64,000 nt of DNA from contig JACKID010000003.1 in NCBI GenBank assembly GCA_020638675.1, positions 365,541-429,540 on the forward strand, written 5' to 3'. The notes below the pieces were generated by a model, which did not search any database, was not told where the DNA came from, and was given only the letters and a program-made list of their open reading frames with translations. Every line of letters starts with the position of its first letter. Within the stretch, counting starts at the first letter, position 1. Shown piece by piece: positions 1 through 8,660 of the stretch. The position numbers were made by a program, and so were the translations under genes. Source of the DNA: Planctomycetota bacterium. Its GTDB lineage: Bacteria > Planctomycetota > UBA8742 > UBA2392.

Positions 1-2
1 CG

Positions 3-86
3 GGCGGCGTGTTGTCTTTGTTCGAGCCGCCGCAGGTGGTACTGCCGGCGCCACCGCCGCATGGGTCGGGTGGAGTTTCCTTGTGA
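3..86 (+). CDS. possible C-terminal end of a gene cut by the left edge
   Basis: An open frame enters from the left edge and runs 27 codons to a TGA at 84-86, with a proline-rich tail. There is too little sequence to identify it. The other two forward frames across this stretch give no better candidate. It may be the end of a real upstream gene or simply a chance open frame; about 190 bases with no feature follow before the terminator hairpin. Confidence 0.2.
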   Translation, partial: GGVLSLFEPPQVVLPAPPPHGSGGVSL

Positions 87-276
87 CTGACGCAGGCCGT
101 CAACATGAAGCCCGCAAAAGCGGCGCAGGTGAGCGCGAGTGTGGTTCTGTTCCGTGGCATGGGATTCCTCAGCTATGGGGACTCGGGGATTCTTCCTATC
201 CCCTTAAGTACGCAGCCGAGGGCCAAGGGTTCCAACGATCCGGATTTGTTACATCGCGTTTACACAGCAAACGAAG

Positions 277-300
277 AACGCCCGGCGGCCACCGGGCGTT
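277..300 (-). terminator. terminator hairpin of the toroid-protein gene
   Basis: A 9-bp perfect inverted repeat (AACGCCCGG / CCGGGCGTT) with a 6-base loop lies 20 bases after the stop of the minus-strand gene ending at 320. Read on the minus strand it is followed by a T-rich stretch, which fits intrinsic termination. Confidence 0.6.
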
Positions 301-319
301 CGCGGCGCCGCGATCGGCG

Positions 320-2833
320 CTAGTCCCCGGTCAAAGGACCTTCTGACTTCTTGCCGTCCTTCTTCTTGCTGTCGCCGCTGCTGGTGGAGTGCTTGAGCGG
401 CGGCGCTTCTTCGACCAGCACGTGAACTTCCCGGTCGGCCGTCAGGCACATCAGCACGGCCGCGGTGCAAAGCACCGGGCTGGTGATGCAGTGGTGGCCG
501 CTCCAGCTTCCGTCGGTGTTCTGAATCTTCTCGAACATGGTGTGCATCTTCTCGTTCCAGGCCTCCCAACTTTCGTCGCCCGTGATGACAACGCTTTCTG
601 TGCTAAGCATGTAGCTGATGAACTCCTCGCCGCCGTTGTTGCCAAAGCCCTTCAGGTAGTTCTCGTCTTCCAGCTTGGCCAGAAGGGTCTCATAGCGCTG
701 GAACGCCGTTGCCTTTGCCGATGCTTTCTCGTCTGTATAGCCGATGGCGCGCAGGTTCTTGTCGCTGACCTCGGCGTCTTCCGGAAGCGCACGCACGTTC
801 TTGGCGTTCGACATCGCCATCGTCACTTCGGCGGCGTCCCCGGCCGCTGAGCGGAACGCAGCGGCGCCAGAGTAAAACGCGACGCCGGCGGATGCTGCGC
901 CCTTGCCGCTGGTGGTGCTGCCCTTGTCGACCACCACGTCCCGTCCCAGGTACTCCCGCGAACGGGCCAGCACGCTCGTGTCTACTTCACAGCCTGCCAG
1001 CACGGCCAGCTCCAGCGCCTGGTTATTCATCGCGGACTGCAATACGGGGGCCCAGCCCGCCGTGATCCAGCCGCCGTCTTCGCCCTGCGAATCCTCGATC
1101 TTGCGCAGGCACTTGTAGAGCGCGGCTTCCACGCGCGTGTGCAGCTTGCGGTCGCATTCGGTCTGCGGCAGCGCGCGCGCCAGAAACTGCGCTGCAACGG
1201 CCGTGTCGACAATCTGGCCCAGCTTGCGCTGCAGCTGTGTACCTTCGGCCGAAGTAATACGCGGGCCTTCTTCTGCGGCGCGCTCGACGGCGTCGACCAC
1301 GTACTTGGTTGCCTTGAGAACGGTATCTTTGTGTTTGCCGGCGAACGGTGTGTTGCCCGCCCGCATCAGTGCCATGCCGGCGAAGGCAGTGGTGCCGGGG
1401 TCGGTCGCGACACCCTTGGTGTTGCTTCCCCAGGCCGCGCCCCAGCCACCGTCGGTTTCCTGTGTCATGACCAGGTACTCGATACCCTTGAGCATGAAGC
1501 TCTGGATCTCGCCTGGCTCGGGCAATTCGTGGCCGTAGCCTGTGAAGACCCGTGGTACGCCTTCCGGCAGACCCTTGGCGTGTAACACTGAGCAGGCGTG
1601 CATCGCGTGCGCCACTTCCGCCATCGTCAGGTCCGCCAGGGGTGCGTCGTTGCCGACAAGCCCGCCGCTGAAGGCAAGACACTCCAGTGCGGCGTCGCAG
1701 GCCGCAAGCGCGCTGCGACGATCCGCCAGATCGAGTGTGCGGGAGAGCTGGCCGGCGTTGCGGACCATGCCGCTGGGGTCGTGACCTTCGATTGCGAGAT
1801 TGGTGATTTCCTTGCGCCACGCCTGCGCCTGATGCCCCTGCGGGGCGAGGTTTGCGGCGAAGCTGCGAATCAGCGCCAGTCGGGTTCCCGCGAGGGGCGA
1901 TCCGGCGTAATCCGTATCGAGGCGGCGCAACAGCACGGGTACGTCTTCCAGTGTCTTTTCGATGCTGCGGGAGACACCCTTGCCCAAGGTGTCGCCCGGT
2001 GCGTCGTTGGCGAGGCTGAGCGTCGCGATGGCCAGCAGGTTGGTATCGAGGTCCTCCGCTTCGCTGTTACTGGCGGGTTTGCTGGTCCAGCCGCTGGTTT
2101 CGCCGGCTGCACCGATCAAGTCTCTGAGAGCGGTTTCCCAGCTGCGGTCGCTGAACCTCAGCCCAAGCTCCTTGGCGAAGCGGCAGATCACCGCGCGCCA
2201 CACCTGGTTGCCGTACCAGCGCGGGTCGATGGTGTTACCAGAGATCAGCGGCGAGTTTTCGTCCGTAACGTGCCGCAGTTTCAGCGCGGCATCGAGTACA
2301 TCGTCGGCCCGCTCGCGCAGCTCTTCGGCCATGTCCAACCCCGTGCGGCGCAGGGCTTGCGTGCAAACGCCGAGGTGCAGCGCGTATTCGCTCAGGCTGC
2401 ATTTGTCGGATGGTATGGGTGCTGCCAGGAACAGGCGCAGCCACTGTTTCGTGGATTGCGAAGCAGGCATCCCCGAAGCCAGTATTGCCCACAGCCGCAG
2501 CATGCCCGGTTTGTCCAGCTCGCCGCTCGGTTGCTCATAGGGTGGCAGCGCGCAGGCCGCGAATGCGCGCCCGGCCATCAATTCGTCCTCGTACTGCGGA
2601 CGCAGCAGGTAACGCAGATGGTTGATGACGACGCGCTGCTCCGGCGTCAGGTCGGCGAGCGCCGCCCGCGCGGTGCTGAGCTCTTCCTCAGTAAGCTGGC
2701 GAACGCCGGAGGGCTGAGCCTCCTGCTTCTGCTCGGACTTCGACGTGTCGGCGTCATTGGCGTGGTGAATCGTCGCGGGTGCGACGACGACCGACAGCAG
2801 AACACACGCAGCAAGGCGGGAAACGGAGCGCAT
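320..2833 (-). CDS. secreted prenyltransferase/squalene-cyclase-repeat protein
   Basis: A protein of about 837 residues with an N-terminal signal-like segment (MRSVSRLAACVLL). The start at 2833 is chosen because GGAG lies five bases upstream; an ATG 12 codons further out is less likely. Three copies of the QxxDGGW/QxxDGSW signature (for example QETDGGWGAAW, EDSQGEDGGW, QNTDGSW) mark an alpha/alpha toroid of the squalene-hopene-cyclase and prenyltransferase beta-subunit superfamily. The DXDD catalytic motif of true triterpene cyclases was not seen, so an exported binding or structural role is more likely than cyclisation. Such exported toroid proteins are frequent in Planctomycetota (from memory). 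It is transcribed away from the carotenoid operon and shares the upstream gap with it. Confidence 0.75.
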   Translation of the reverse strand: MRSVSRLAACVLLSVVVAPATIHHANDADTSKSEQKQEAQPSGVRQLTEEELSTARAALADLTPEQRVVINHLRYLLRPQYEDELMAGRAFAACALPPYEQPSGELDKPGMLRLWAILASGMPASQSTKQWLRLFLAAPIPSDKCSLSEYALHLGVCTQALRRTGLDMAEELRERADDVLDAALKLRHVTDENSPLISGNTIDPRWYGNQVWRAVICRFAKELGLRFSDRSWETALRDLIGAAGETSGWTSKPASNSEAEDLDTNLLAIATLSLANDAPGDTLGKGVSRSIEKTLEDVPVLLRRLDTDYAGSPLAGTRLALIRSFAANLAPQGHQAQAWRKEITNLAIEGHDPSGMVRNAGQLSRTLDLADRRSALAACDAALECLAFSGGLVGNDAPLADLTMAEVAHAMHACSVLHAKGLPEGVPRVFTGYGHELPEPGEIQSFMLKGIEYLVMTQETDGGWGAAWGSNTKGVATDPGTTAFAGMALMRAGNTPFAGKHKDTVLKATKYVVDAVERAAEEGPRITSAEGTQLQRKLGQIVDTAVAAQFLARALPQTECDRKLHTRVEAALYKCLRKIEDSQGEDGGWITAGWAPVLQSAMNNQALELAVLAGCEVDTSVLARSREYLGRDVVVDKGSTTSGKGAASAGVAFYSGAAAFRSAAGDAAEVTMAMSNAKNVRALPEDAEVSDKNLRAIGYTDEKASAKATAFQRYETLLAKLEDENYLKGFGNNGGEEFISYMLSTESVVITGDESWEAWNEKMHTMFEKIQNTDGSWSGHHCITSPVLCTAAVLMCLTADREVHVLVEEAPPLKHSTSSGDSKKKDGKKSEGPLTGD

Positions 2834-3405
2834 GGAAACTCCAATGCGGGGAGGGGAGAGCGGGCTCACTTGGGGTTACTGCAATGCTTTTCAAAGGATA
2901 AGGAGTTGGCCCGCGCCACGAAATGGCTTTGCGCATTTGCCATTGCCGATTGGTTGGAATGTCTTCGGATCGTTGCATATCGGGAATGGCGACCCGGATC
3001 GGCGAGTGCTCTCCAGCTGGCGGCCGGTGGCAAGTGCGGACCGCCAGCCTATTGGGCCTGGCGGAACTGGTTGGTACCGGGGACAGGAACCGCACTTGCG
3101 TGCGTGGTGGAAATCAACTGGTCCTCGTGCCTGGACCTTCTTGCACTGGCCCGCGCCGTGCTGGCCACGCCAACCTGACATCGCATTGATGCCCGGACTC
3201 GACTGCTCCGGTTCTGCGGATCGCTGGAACGGTGGCCTGGGACAGATCGGGCGTGGCAGTTTCATGCCGCGAACATTTGCGCCCACACCTTTGAGCAATT
3301 TGACAATCAAGAAAATAATTTTGCAGATAAAGAAATATCCGGTCATGGCGGCGCGTTCACGTGAGGGATCAATTCAAAGCCCAATCGCAACTCGTGAGGC
3401 CGTGC
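2834..3405. other. divergent intergenic region, no gene recognised
   Basis: A 570-base gap between two divergent genes. The half nearest the phytoene synthase gene is AT-rich (about 3290-3345), as expected of a promoter. Open frames here have no recognisable content. A GATAA...ATATCC string at 3326-3340 resembles the recurring motif seen elsewhere in the window but has two extra bases and no right half. Confidence 0.5.
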
Positions 3406-4404
3406 ATGCCCAACCGGAACTGGACAGAAGTCGAGTGGCAAATGCTGGACGCACGCGCCAGATGCGAGGCTCTACGCTGCGTGCGCGAAGCCGATGCACG
3501 CCAGGCGCTGGTGCGCCTTGGTCGCAGTGTGCTCAAGAAGTACTCCACTTCCTTCTTTATAGTTACGCGCTTCCTGCCGCCCCTGAAGCGGGCGCAAGTC
3601 GACATGCTCTACGCGGGTGTGCGCTACCCGGACGAGGTGGTCGATACATTCGACATCAGCGCCGCCCGCAAAGACGAAAAGCTGGCCCTGTGGCGCGAAC
3701 AGTTCGATCGCGCCATGCAATCATCGACCCGGCAGTCGCTGCTGGACGGCGCACCGGTGATCGTGACCGGGCTGGCAGACGTGATGCGTGAGTGCGGGAT
3801 TCCCGCCGGCTACTACCACGACTTCCTGAACGCGATGCAGGCCGACGTTCACCCGCGTCGCTACGAAACACTCGATGACCTGGTTGAAAACTACATCTAC
3901 GGCAGCGCGATCGTAGTCGGCTATTTCCTCGCCTATATCTACGGGGCAAGCAGACCGGCCGATTTCGATCGCGCGCTGCGTGCGTCTCGCCGCCTGGGCA
4001 TAGCGCTGCAACTGACGAACTTCGTCCGCGACGTCGCGGAAGACAAAGGCCGCGGACGCCTCTACCTCCCGCTCGACATGCTGCGCGGCAGGGGCGTCGA
4101 CGAGGAAGCGCTCGGCAGTCCCGCCGCTCAAGTTTCGCTTGCGGAAGTCGTCCGCGAGCTGGCCCTCATTGCGCAGGAGCACTACTTGGCCGCTCAGCGG
4201 GACCTGGACGCCTTCGCTGCGGACTGCCGTCTCGCGATCGAGGCCTGCATCCGTGTCTACGGCGAGTTGAACGACCGTGTGGCCGCCAGCCAGGCACCGC
4301 TTGCGAAGCGCCAGAGTGTCTCACTGTCCCGCAAATTCAGCGTGCTGCCGGCGAGCAAGTACTGGCGCCTGCCGCTTGCATACATGGGCCTGGAGCCCGC
4401 CTAG
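3406..4404 (+). CDS. crtB: phytoene synthase (squalene/phytoene synthase family)
   Basis: Condenses two geranylgeranyl diphosphates to phytoene, the first committed carotenoid step. The 332-residue product has the two Asp-rich motifs of the family: DEVVD at about 76-80 and DVAED at about 209-213, the latter inside QLTNFVRDVAED followed by GRGRLYLP, which is more CrtB-like than squalene-synthase-like. The ATG at 3406 is preferred because GAGG lies six bases upstream; an in-frame GTG at 3361 lacks a ribosome site. It is the first gene of a tightly packed carotenoid operon; its TAG stop overlaps the ribosome site of the next gene. Confidence 0.9.
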   Translation: MPNRNWTEVEWQMLDARARCEALRCVREADARQALVRLGRSVLKKYSTSFFIVTRFLPPLKRAQVDMLYAGVRYPDEVVDTFDISAARKDEKLALWREQFDRAMQSSTRQSLLDGAPVIVTGLADVMRECGIPAGYYHDFLNAMQADVHPRRYETLDDLVENYIYGSAIVVGYFLAYIYGASRPADFDRALRASRRLGIALQLTNFVRDVAEDKGRGRLYLPLDMLRGRGVDEEALGSPAAQVSLAEVVRELALIAQEHYLAAQRDLDAFAADCRLAIEACIRVYGELNDRVAASQAPLAKRQSVSLSRKFSVLPASKYWRLPLAYMGLEPA

Positions 4405-4411
4405 GAACACC

Positions 4412-5965
4412 ATGGCGATCGCATTGACGGATGCCCCACGGCAGTCGAAGCCCATCCACGGCGATTCGCGCCATGCGATCATCGTTGGTGCGGGCCTCGG
4501 TGGCCTCAGCACGGCCATACATCTGCGCCGTCGTGGCTATCGGGTCACGGTGCTGGAGGCCAATGACCGCGTCGGCGGTCGTGCGAACCGCATTGAGCGC
4601 GATGGCTTTCACTTCGACACCGGCCCCTCCCTGCTCAATTACCCGTGGGTGTTTCGCGAGCTTTTCGAAGCCGCGGGCCAAGACATGGACGAGCAGGTCA
4701 GACTGCTCCCGGTGGATCCGTCGGTTGCATTTCAGTGGCGCGACGGGCGCAAGCTGACCTTGAGCAGCGATTTCACCCTGCTGTTGAAAGAGTTCGCGCG
4801 ATTTGAGCCCCCGGCCGGCCCGGCCCTGACTGCCTGGCTTCGCGACAGCGCTGAGAAATTCCGCATCTCGTTCGAGAAGCTGGTCACCCGCAACGCCAGT
4901 GGCGTGCTTGACTGGTTCAGCCCGCTTGGCTTGCGGGACCTCGTGCGTACTGGGGTCTGGCGGTCGATGGATCGCGAGTTCAGGCGCTTCTTCCAGAGTC
5001 GCCACATCCGTGAAGCGCTCGGTGCGTACGCGATGTACCTCGGTGGCTCGCCGTTCAGCCTGCCGGGCATCTTCACGATTCTGGCTTACGGTGAGATTGC
5101 CCATGGCCTGTGGCTGCCGAAGGGTGGCATCTACGCCATGATCCAGGCGATTGAGCGCGCGGCCCGCGGTATGGGCGTGGAGATCCGCACCAGCGCGCGC
5201 GTCCACCAGATTGTGATTCGCAATCACCGCGCCGAGGCTGTTGACCTTGCAGACGGCACTCGCATCTCAGCGGACGTCATTGTCAGCAACGTGGACGTAC
5301 CGACAACGGATTCGCGCCTGATCGGCGACGACAAACTGCGCCGCGAGGGCGCCAGCAGGGCGGCAAAGACCGCCATGACGCCCGGCGTGCTGACCTTCTA
5401 TTGGGGCGTGCGCGGCGAGTTGCCGAACCTCGGCCATCACACGATCTTCCTGCCGGATGCGTACAAGCGCACCTTCCGCGACCTGACTTCCCGCGGACGC
5501 ATTCCAGACGACTTGCCATTCTACGTGTCCGTGCCGTCTCGAACGGATGCCGCGCTTGCACCGCGTGGCGATACGCAACTGTTTGTGCTCGTGCCCACGC
5601 CGACGCTGGATCACCTGCAGACGCTCGACTGGTCGGCCGAAGTGCCGCGGCTGAAAGGCAAAGTCCTAGAGCGCCTCGCAAAGCACGGCGTGACACTGCA
5701 CCCGGAGCGCATCGCCGTCGAGGAAGCCTGGACCCCGGTTGAGTGGCGCAGTCGCTTCGGGCTCTACAACGGCTCGGCGTTCGGTGCCGCTCACAACCTG
5801 ACGCAAGTGGGTCCATTCCGCGCGCCCAACCGGTCGCGACGGGTTGACGGGCTCTACTACGCGGGTGCGGGCACTACGCCGGGCACCGGCATGCCCATGG
5901 TGATTCTCAGCGGAAAGATGACCGCGGAAAGGATCGAGCAGGATGCACTACGTATCGCACGGTAG
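4412..5965 (+). CDS. crtI: CrtI-type phytoene desaturase
   Basis: FAD-dependent carotenoid desaturase of about 517 residues. The N-terminal dinucleotide-binding signature VGAGLGGLSTAIHLRRRG begins near residue 24, followed by DTGPSLLNYPWVF. The C-terminal CrtI signature YYAGAGTTPGTGMPMVILSG is present. The ATG at 4412 follows AGGA in the stop region of crtB; longer readings of the frame run back through crtB and are rejected. It probably performs the serial desaturation of phytoene towards lycopene. A second CrtI homologue sits four genes downstream, so the desaturation and end-group steps are divided between two enzymes. Confidence 0.9.
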   Translation: MAIALTDAPRQSKPIHGDSRHAIIVGAGLGGLSTAIHLRRRGYRVTVLEANDRVGGRANRIERDGFHFDTGPSLLNYPWVFRELFEAAGQDMDEQVRLLPVDPSVAFQWRDGRKLTLSSDFTLLLKEFARFEPPAGPALTAWLRDSAEKFRISFEKLVTRNASGVLDWFSPLGLRDLVRTGVWRSMDREFRRFFQSRHIREALGAYAMYLGGSPFSLPGIFTILAYGEIAHGLWLPKGGIYAMIQAIERAARGMGVEIRTSARVHQIVIRNHRAEAVDLADGTRISADVIVSNVDVPTTDSRLIGDDKLRREGASRAAKTAMTPGVLTFYWGVRGELPNLGHHTIFLPDAYKRTFRDLTSRGRIPDDLPFYVSVPSRTDAALAPRGDTQLFVLVPTPTLDHLQTLDWSAEVPRLKGKVLERLAKHGVTLHPERIAVEEAWTPVEWRSRFGLYNGSAFGAAHNLTQVGPFRAPNRSRRVDGLYYAGAGTTPGTGMPMVILSGKMTAERIEQDALRIAR

Positions 5966-6698
5966 CGGCGAGCGCCTTGTCGTCGGCTTGCACGGCTGGA
6001 CGGGCGACCACACGCATTTTGATGCGCTCGCGCAGTATGTGCCCGGTGGTACGCGGCTGGTGGCGTTCGACCTGCCGGGATTCGGGAAGTCAACAGCGCC
6101 GGACAGTTGGGCGATGGAGGACGTGGGGAGGGAGCTGGCGGCCGAAATCGACCGTCTGCACGGCAGGACCCTCACCATCGTTACCAACTGCTCCGGCGCC
6201 TATCCCGCCCTCATGGCGGCGCCTCACCTGGCACGTCAGCCGGAGCGCCTGGTGCTGGTGGATGCATTCGCCTATGCGCCGAAGTACTTCCGCGTGTTCA
6301 CAAACCGAAGCTGGGGACACCACGCCTACAACACGACGTTCGCCAATCCGGTCGGGCGTCGAATCACGAACTTCGCCCTGCGCGGCCAGAAGCGGGACAT
6401 GACCTCGGACTTCAAGACCGCAAACCATGCGCACACGCTGGCGTGGCTGCGTTCCTGCGTTGAGCTCGGAGACTGTCGGCAGTTTGCCCACTTGCGCATT
6501 CCGACACTGATCGCGCACGGGGAAGCGACCTTCACGGCCGTGCGCAAGTCATTGCCCATGTGGCGCGAAATCTGGCCGCACGCTGAAACCCTGCAACTGA
6601 AGGGCGCGGGACACCTCGGCCTGATCGAGGCGGCCGCGCAGCTGTCGGAGTCAGTATTCACGCCGGCCAAGGCTAAAGGAGCCAGCCATGCAGCCTGA
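5943..6698 (+). CDS. alpha/beta hydrolase of the carotenoid operon
   Basis: A 251-residue alpha/beta-hydrolase-fold protein. LHGWTGDHTHF (oxyanion-hole region) is near residue 17 and the conserved strand-loop GFGKS near 47. The nucleophile elbow reads TNCSGA instead of the usual G-x-S-x-G: Ser is present but the flanking glycines are Asn and Ala. The C-terminal GAGHLGLIE supplies the catalytic His. The start overlaps the end of crtI by 23 bases and the end overlaps the next gene, so translation is probably coupled. Substrate unknown; an esterase or acyl-modifying role in carotenoid maturation is only an inference from position. Confidence 0.75.
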   Translation: MHYVSHGSGERLVVGLHGWTGDHTHFDALAQYVPGGTRLVAFDLPGFGKSTAPDSWAMEDVGRELAAEIDRLHGRTLTIVTNCSGAYPALMAAPHLARQPERLVLVDAFAYAPKYFRVFTNRSWGHHAYNTTFANPVGRRITNFALRGQKRDMTSDFKTANHAHTLAWLRSCVELGDCRQFAHLRIPTLIAHGEATFTAVRKSLPMWREIWPHAETLQLKGAGHLGLIEAAAQLSESVFTPAKAKGASHAA

Positions 6699-7545
6699 TG
6701 TTCATGAATGGAGCGTTCAGATCGAGTCGGCGCTCGAGCAGTATCTTCCGTTGGCGACTACGCCCGGCGCCGAAGAACTCAATGCGGCTGTGCGCCACGC
6801 GGTGTTCAGCGGCGGCAAGCGCATGCGGCCTGTGCTTGCCCTGGCAGCGTCCACGCTGGTGGGCGGCGATGTGATGCAGGCCCTGCGCATAGGCGCGGCA
6901 ATGGAGTACCTGCACACCGCCTCATTGATACTCGACGACCTGCCGGGCATGGACGATTCGCCGGAGCGCCGTGGACGACCAAGCACCCACGTGCAGTTCA
7001 ACGAAGGCGTCGCCGTTCTGGCGGCCATGGCCCTCTTGAATCATACCTACGCGCTGCTGGCGGAGTGCGCAAACGGGCGTCGGCTGATCCGTCTGGCCTG
7101 CGAATGCATCGGCCATCGTGGAATGGTGGCGGGCCAGACGATTGACCTGATGCAGCCGCCGAATGAGCGAATCGAGATTCGACACGAGCACTACTTGAAG
7201 ACAACCGCGCTGTTTCGGCTGGCGATGCTCGCACCGGCGCTCGCCAGCGACTGCGCTGAGGAGGAACGCGAAGCTCTGGCCGAGTTCGGCTTGTGCGCGG
7301 GAATGGCGTACCAGCTGATCGACGACGCACACGACCTCGACGCGGACACAAGACGTGCCGGCGATTGGGACGGGCTGACGCCGGCGCGCCTGCGCGAGAA
7401 CGCGAGTCGCTGGGTAGATCGTGCAAAGGGCGTGTTGCACGCGCGGTTTGGCGATCATCCGCAAGCCCGCCTCCTGAGCCAGTTCGCGGACTGGCTGGTG
7501 GCGGGGGCACAGACCGCGAAGGCCGCGAGACAGGAAATCGCATGA
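6688..7545 (+). CDS. crtE: polyprenyl diphosphate synthase (GGPP/FPP synthase type)
   Basis: A 285-residue trans-prenyltransferase that supplies the C20 (or C15) precursor. The first Asp-rich motif is DDLPGMDD at residues 83-90, followed by RRGRPSTH. The second is DDAHD at 212-216, a variant of the usual DDILD. GGKRMRP at 42-48 is the conserved substrate-binding segment. Small residues (Ala, Ser) before the first Asp-rich motif favour a longer product such as GGPP, consistent with the adjacent phytoene synthase. It overlaps its neighbours on both sides (10 bases before, 4 bases after). Confidence 0.85.
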   Translation: MQPDVHEWSVQIESALEQYLPLATTPGAEELNAAVRHAVFSGGKRMRPVLALAASTLVGGDVMQALRIGAAMEYLHTASLILDDLPGMDDSPERRGRPSTHVQFNEGVAVLAAMALLNHTYALLAECANGRRLIRLACECIGHRGMVAGQTIDLMQPPNERIEIRHEHYLKTTALFRLAMLAPALASDCAEEEREALAEFGLCAGMAYQLIDDAHDLDADTRRAGDWDGLTPARLRENASRWVDRAKGVLHARFGDHPQARLLSQFADWLVAGAQTAKAARQEIA

Positions 7546-8660
7546 TCGTTGTCGCGATCATCCTGCTGGCGCTGGCAGCGCTCACACTGGGCGTTGTCGG
7601 GCTGAACGTGCTCGGCTGGCGTCGACCAGGCCGCGAGCCCGGGTCGGGGGCCGTGTCGCTGCTGATTCCCGCCCGCAACGAAGCTGAGAACCTGCCGGGC
7701 TGTCTCGAGGCTGCCCTGGCCCAGCGCTGCGTCACTGAGATCCTGGTGGCGGACGACCACTCGACGGATGCCACTGCAGAAATCGTGCTCGGCTATGCGG
7801 CGCGGGACTCGCGCTTGAAGCTTGTGCGCCCGGAGGCACTGCCTGTCGGCTGGTGCGGCAAGACTCATGCCTGCCAGACTCTGGCCGACGCCGCGAGTGG
7901 CGACTGGCTGTTGTTCATCGACGCCGACGCCAGGCTTCAACCGGATGCTGTACCACGGATGCTCGGCGAGTGCGGCAAGCGGAACCTGACGCTGCTCTCC
8001 TGCTGGCCGCAGCTTGAGATGCTCGGCTTCTTCGAGCGGCTCTTGATGCCGCTGCTGAACTTCGTGCTGTTGACGCTGTACCCGGCGCCGCTGGCGGCCC
8101 GCCGCCCGGATGCGCGACTCGGGCTGGCCCATGGCGCCTGCATTCTCGTCCACGCCGAGCAGTATCGCCGCTTCGGCGGGCACACGAGGGTCAAAGCCGA
8201 GTTGTTCGAGGACACGCGGCTGGCGCAACTCTGGCGCGCGGACGGGATGCGCAGCCTGTGCCTCGACGGCACGGGCGTGGTCAGCGTCCGCATGTACCGG
8301 TCACTGGCCGAGATCTGGTCCGGATTCCGGAAGAACCTGTTTCCCGCGTTCAAAGGACAGGCAGGCTTCTGGCTTTTCATGCTGTTCCACACGGCCGTCT
8401 TTCTGGCTCCCTTTGGTCTCATGTTCGTGGGCGGCCTTGCGGGTGCCCTGTTCGCAATTGCCGCGGGGCTGGTGGTGGCGGGGCGCGTCCTGCTTGCGGC
8501 CAGGTTCGGTCACCCGCTCTGGTCCGCGTTGCTGCACCCCATCGGCGAGACCTTTGTGCTCTTGATCGGACTGGCTTCCTGGTTGCAGGTCGTCACCGGT
8601 CACGGCATTGAATGGAAGGGTCGCCGCTACCTCGCCCCCGCGATCAAGGAGGCCGCATGA
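7542..8660 (+). CDS. membrane GT2 glycosyltransferase, CruG-like
   Basis: A 372-residue family-2 glycosyltransferase. The start ATG lies in an ATGA overlap with the previous stop. One N-terminal membrane segment precedes the catalytic domain, which has SLLIPARNEAENLP near residue 40, DDHS near 70 and the metal-binding FIDADA near 126. Two or three hydrophobic segments follow near the C-terminus. Placement between crtE and crtI2/cruF matches CruG, the GT2 enzyme that glycosylates hydroxylated carotenoids in cyanobacteria and other CruF-containing bacteria. The identity of the sugar and of the hydroxyl acceptor cannot be read from the sequence. Confidence 0.75.
   Translation: MIVVAIILLALAALTLGVVGLNVLGWRRPGREPGSGAVSLLIPARNEAENLPGCLEAALAQRCVTEILVADDHSTDATAEIVLGYAARDSRLKLVRPEALPVGWCGKTHACQTLADAASGDWLLFIDADARLQPDAVPRMLGECGKRNLTLLSCWPQLEMLGFFERLLMPLLNFVLLTLYPAPLAARRPDARLGLAHGACILVHAEQYRRFGGHTRVKAELFEDTRLAQLWRADGMRSLCLDGTGVVSVRMYRSLAEIWSGFRKNLFPAFKGQAGFWLFMLFHTAVFLAPFGLMFVGGLAGALFAIAAGLVVAGRVLLAARFGHPLWSALLHPIGETFVLLIGLASWLQVVTGHGIEWKGRRYLAPAIKEAA

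Noticed and set aside
1598..3178. 526-codon plus-strand ORF opposite the toroid-protein gene
   Set aside because: It is antisense to a gene with signal peptide and toroid repeats, has no recognisable motif and crosses the intergenic gap.
3326..3342. GATAA...ATATCC string before phytoene synthase
   Set aside because: Two extra bases between the halves and no right half; probably chance in an AT-rich promoter.
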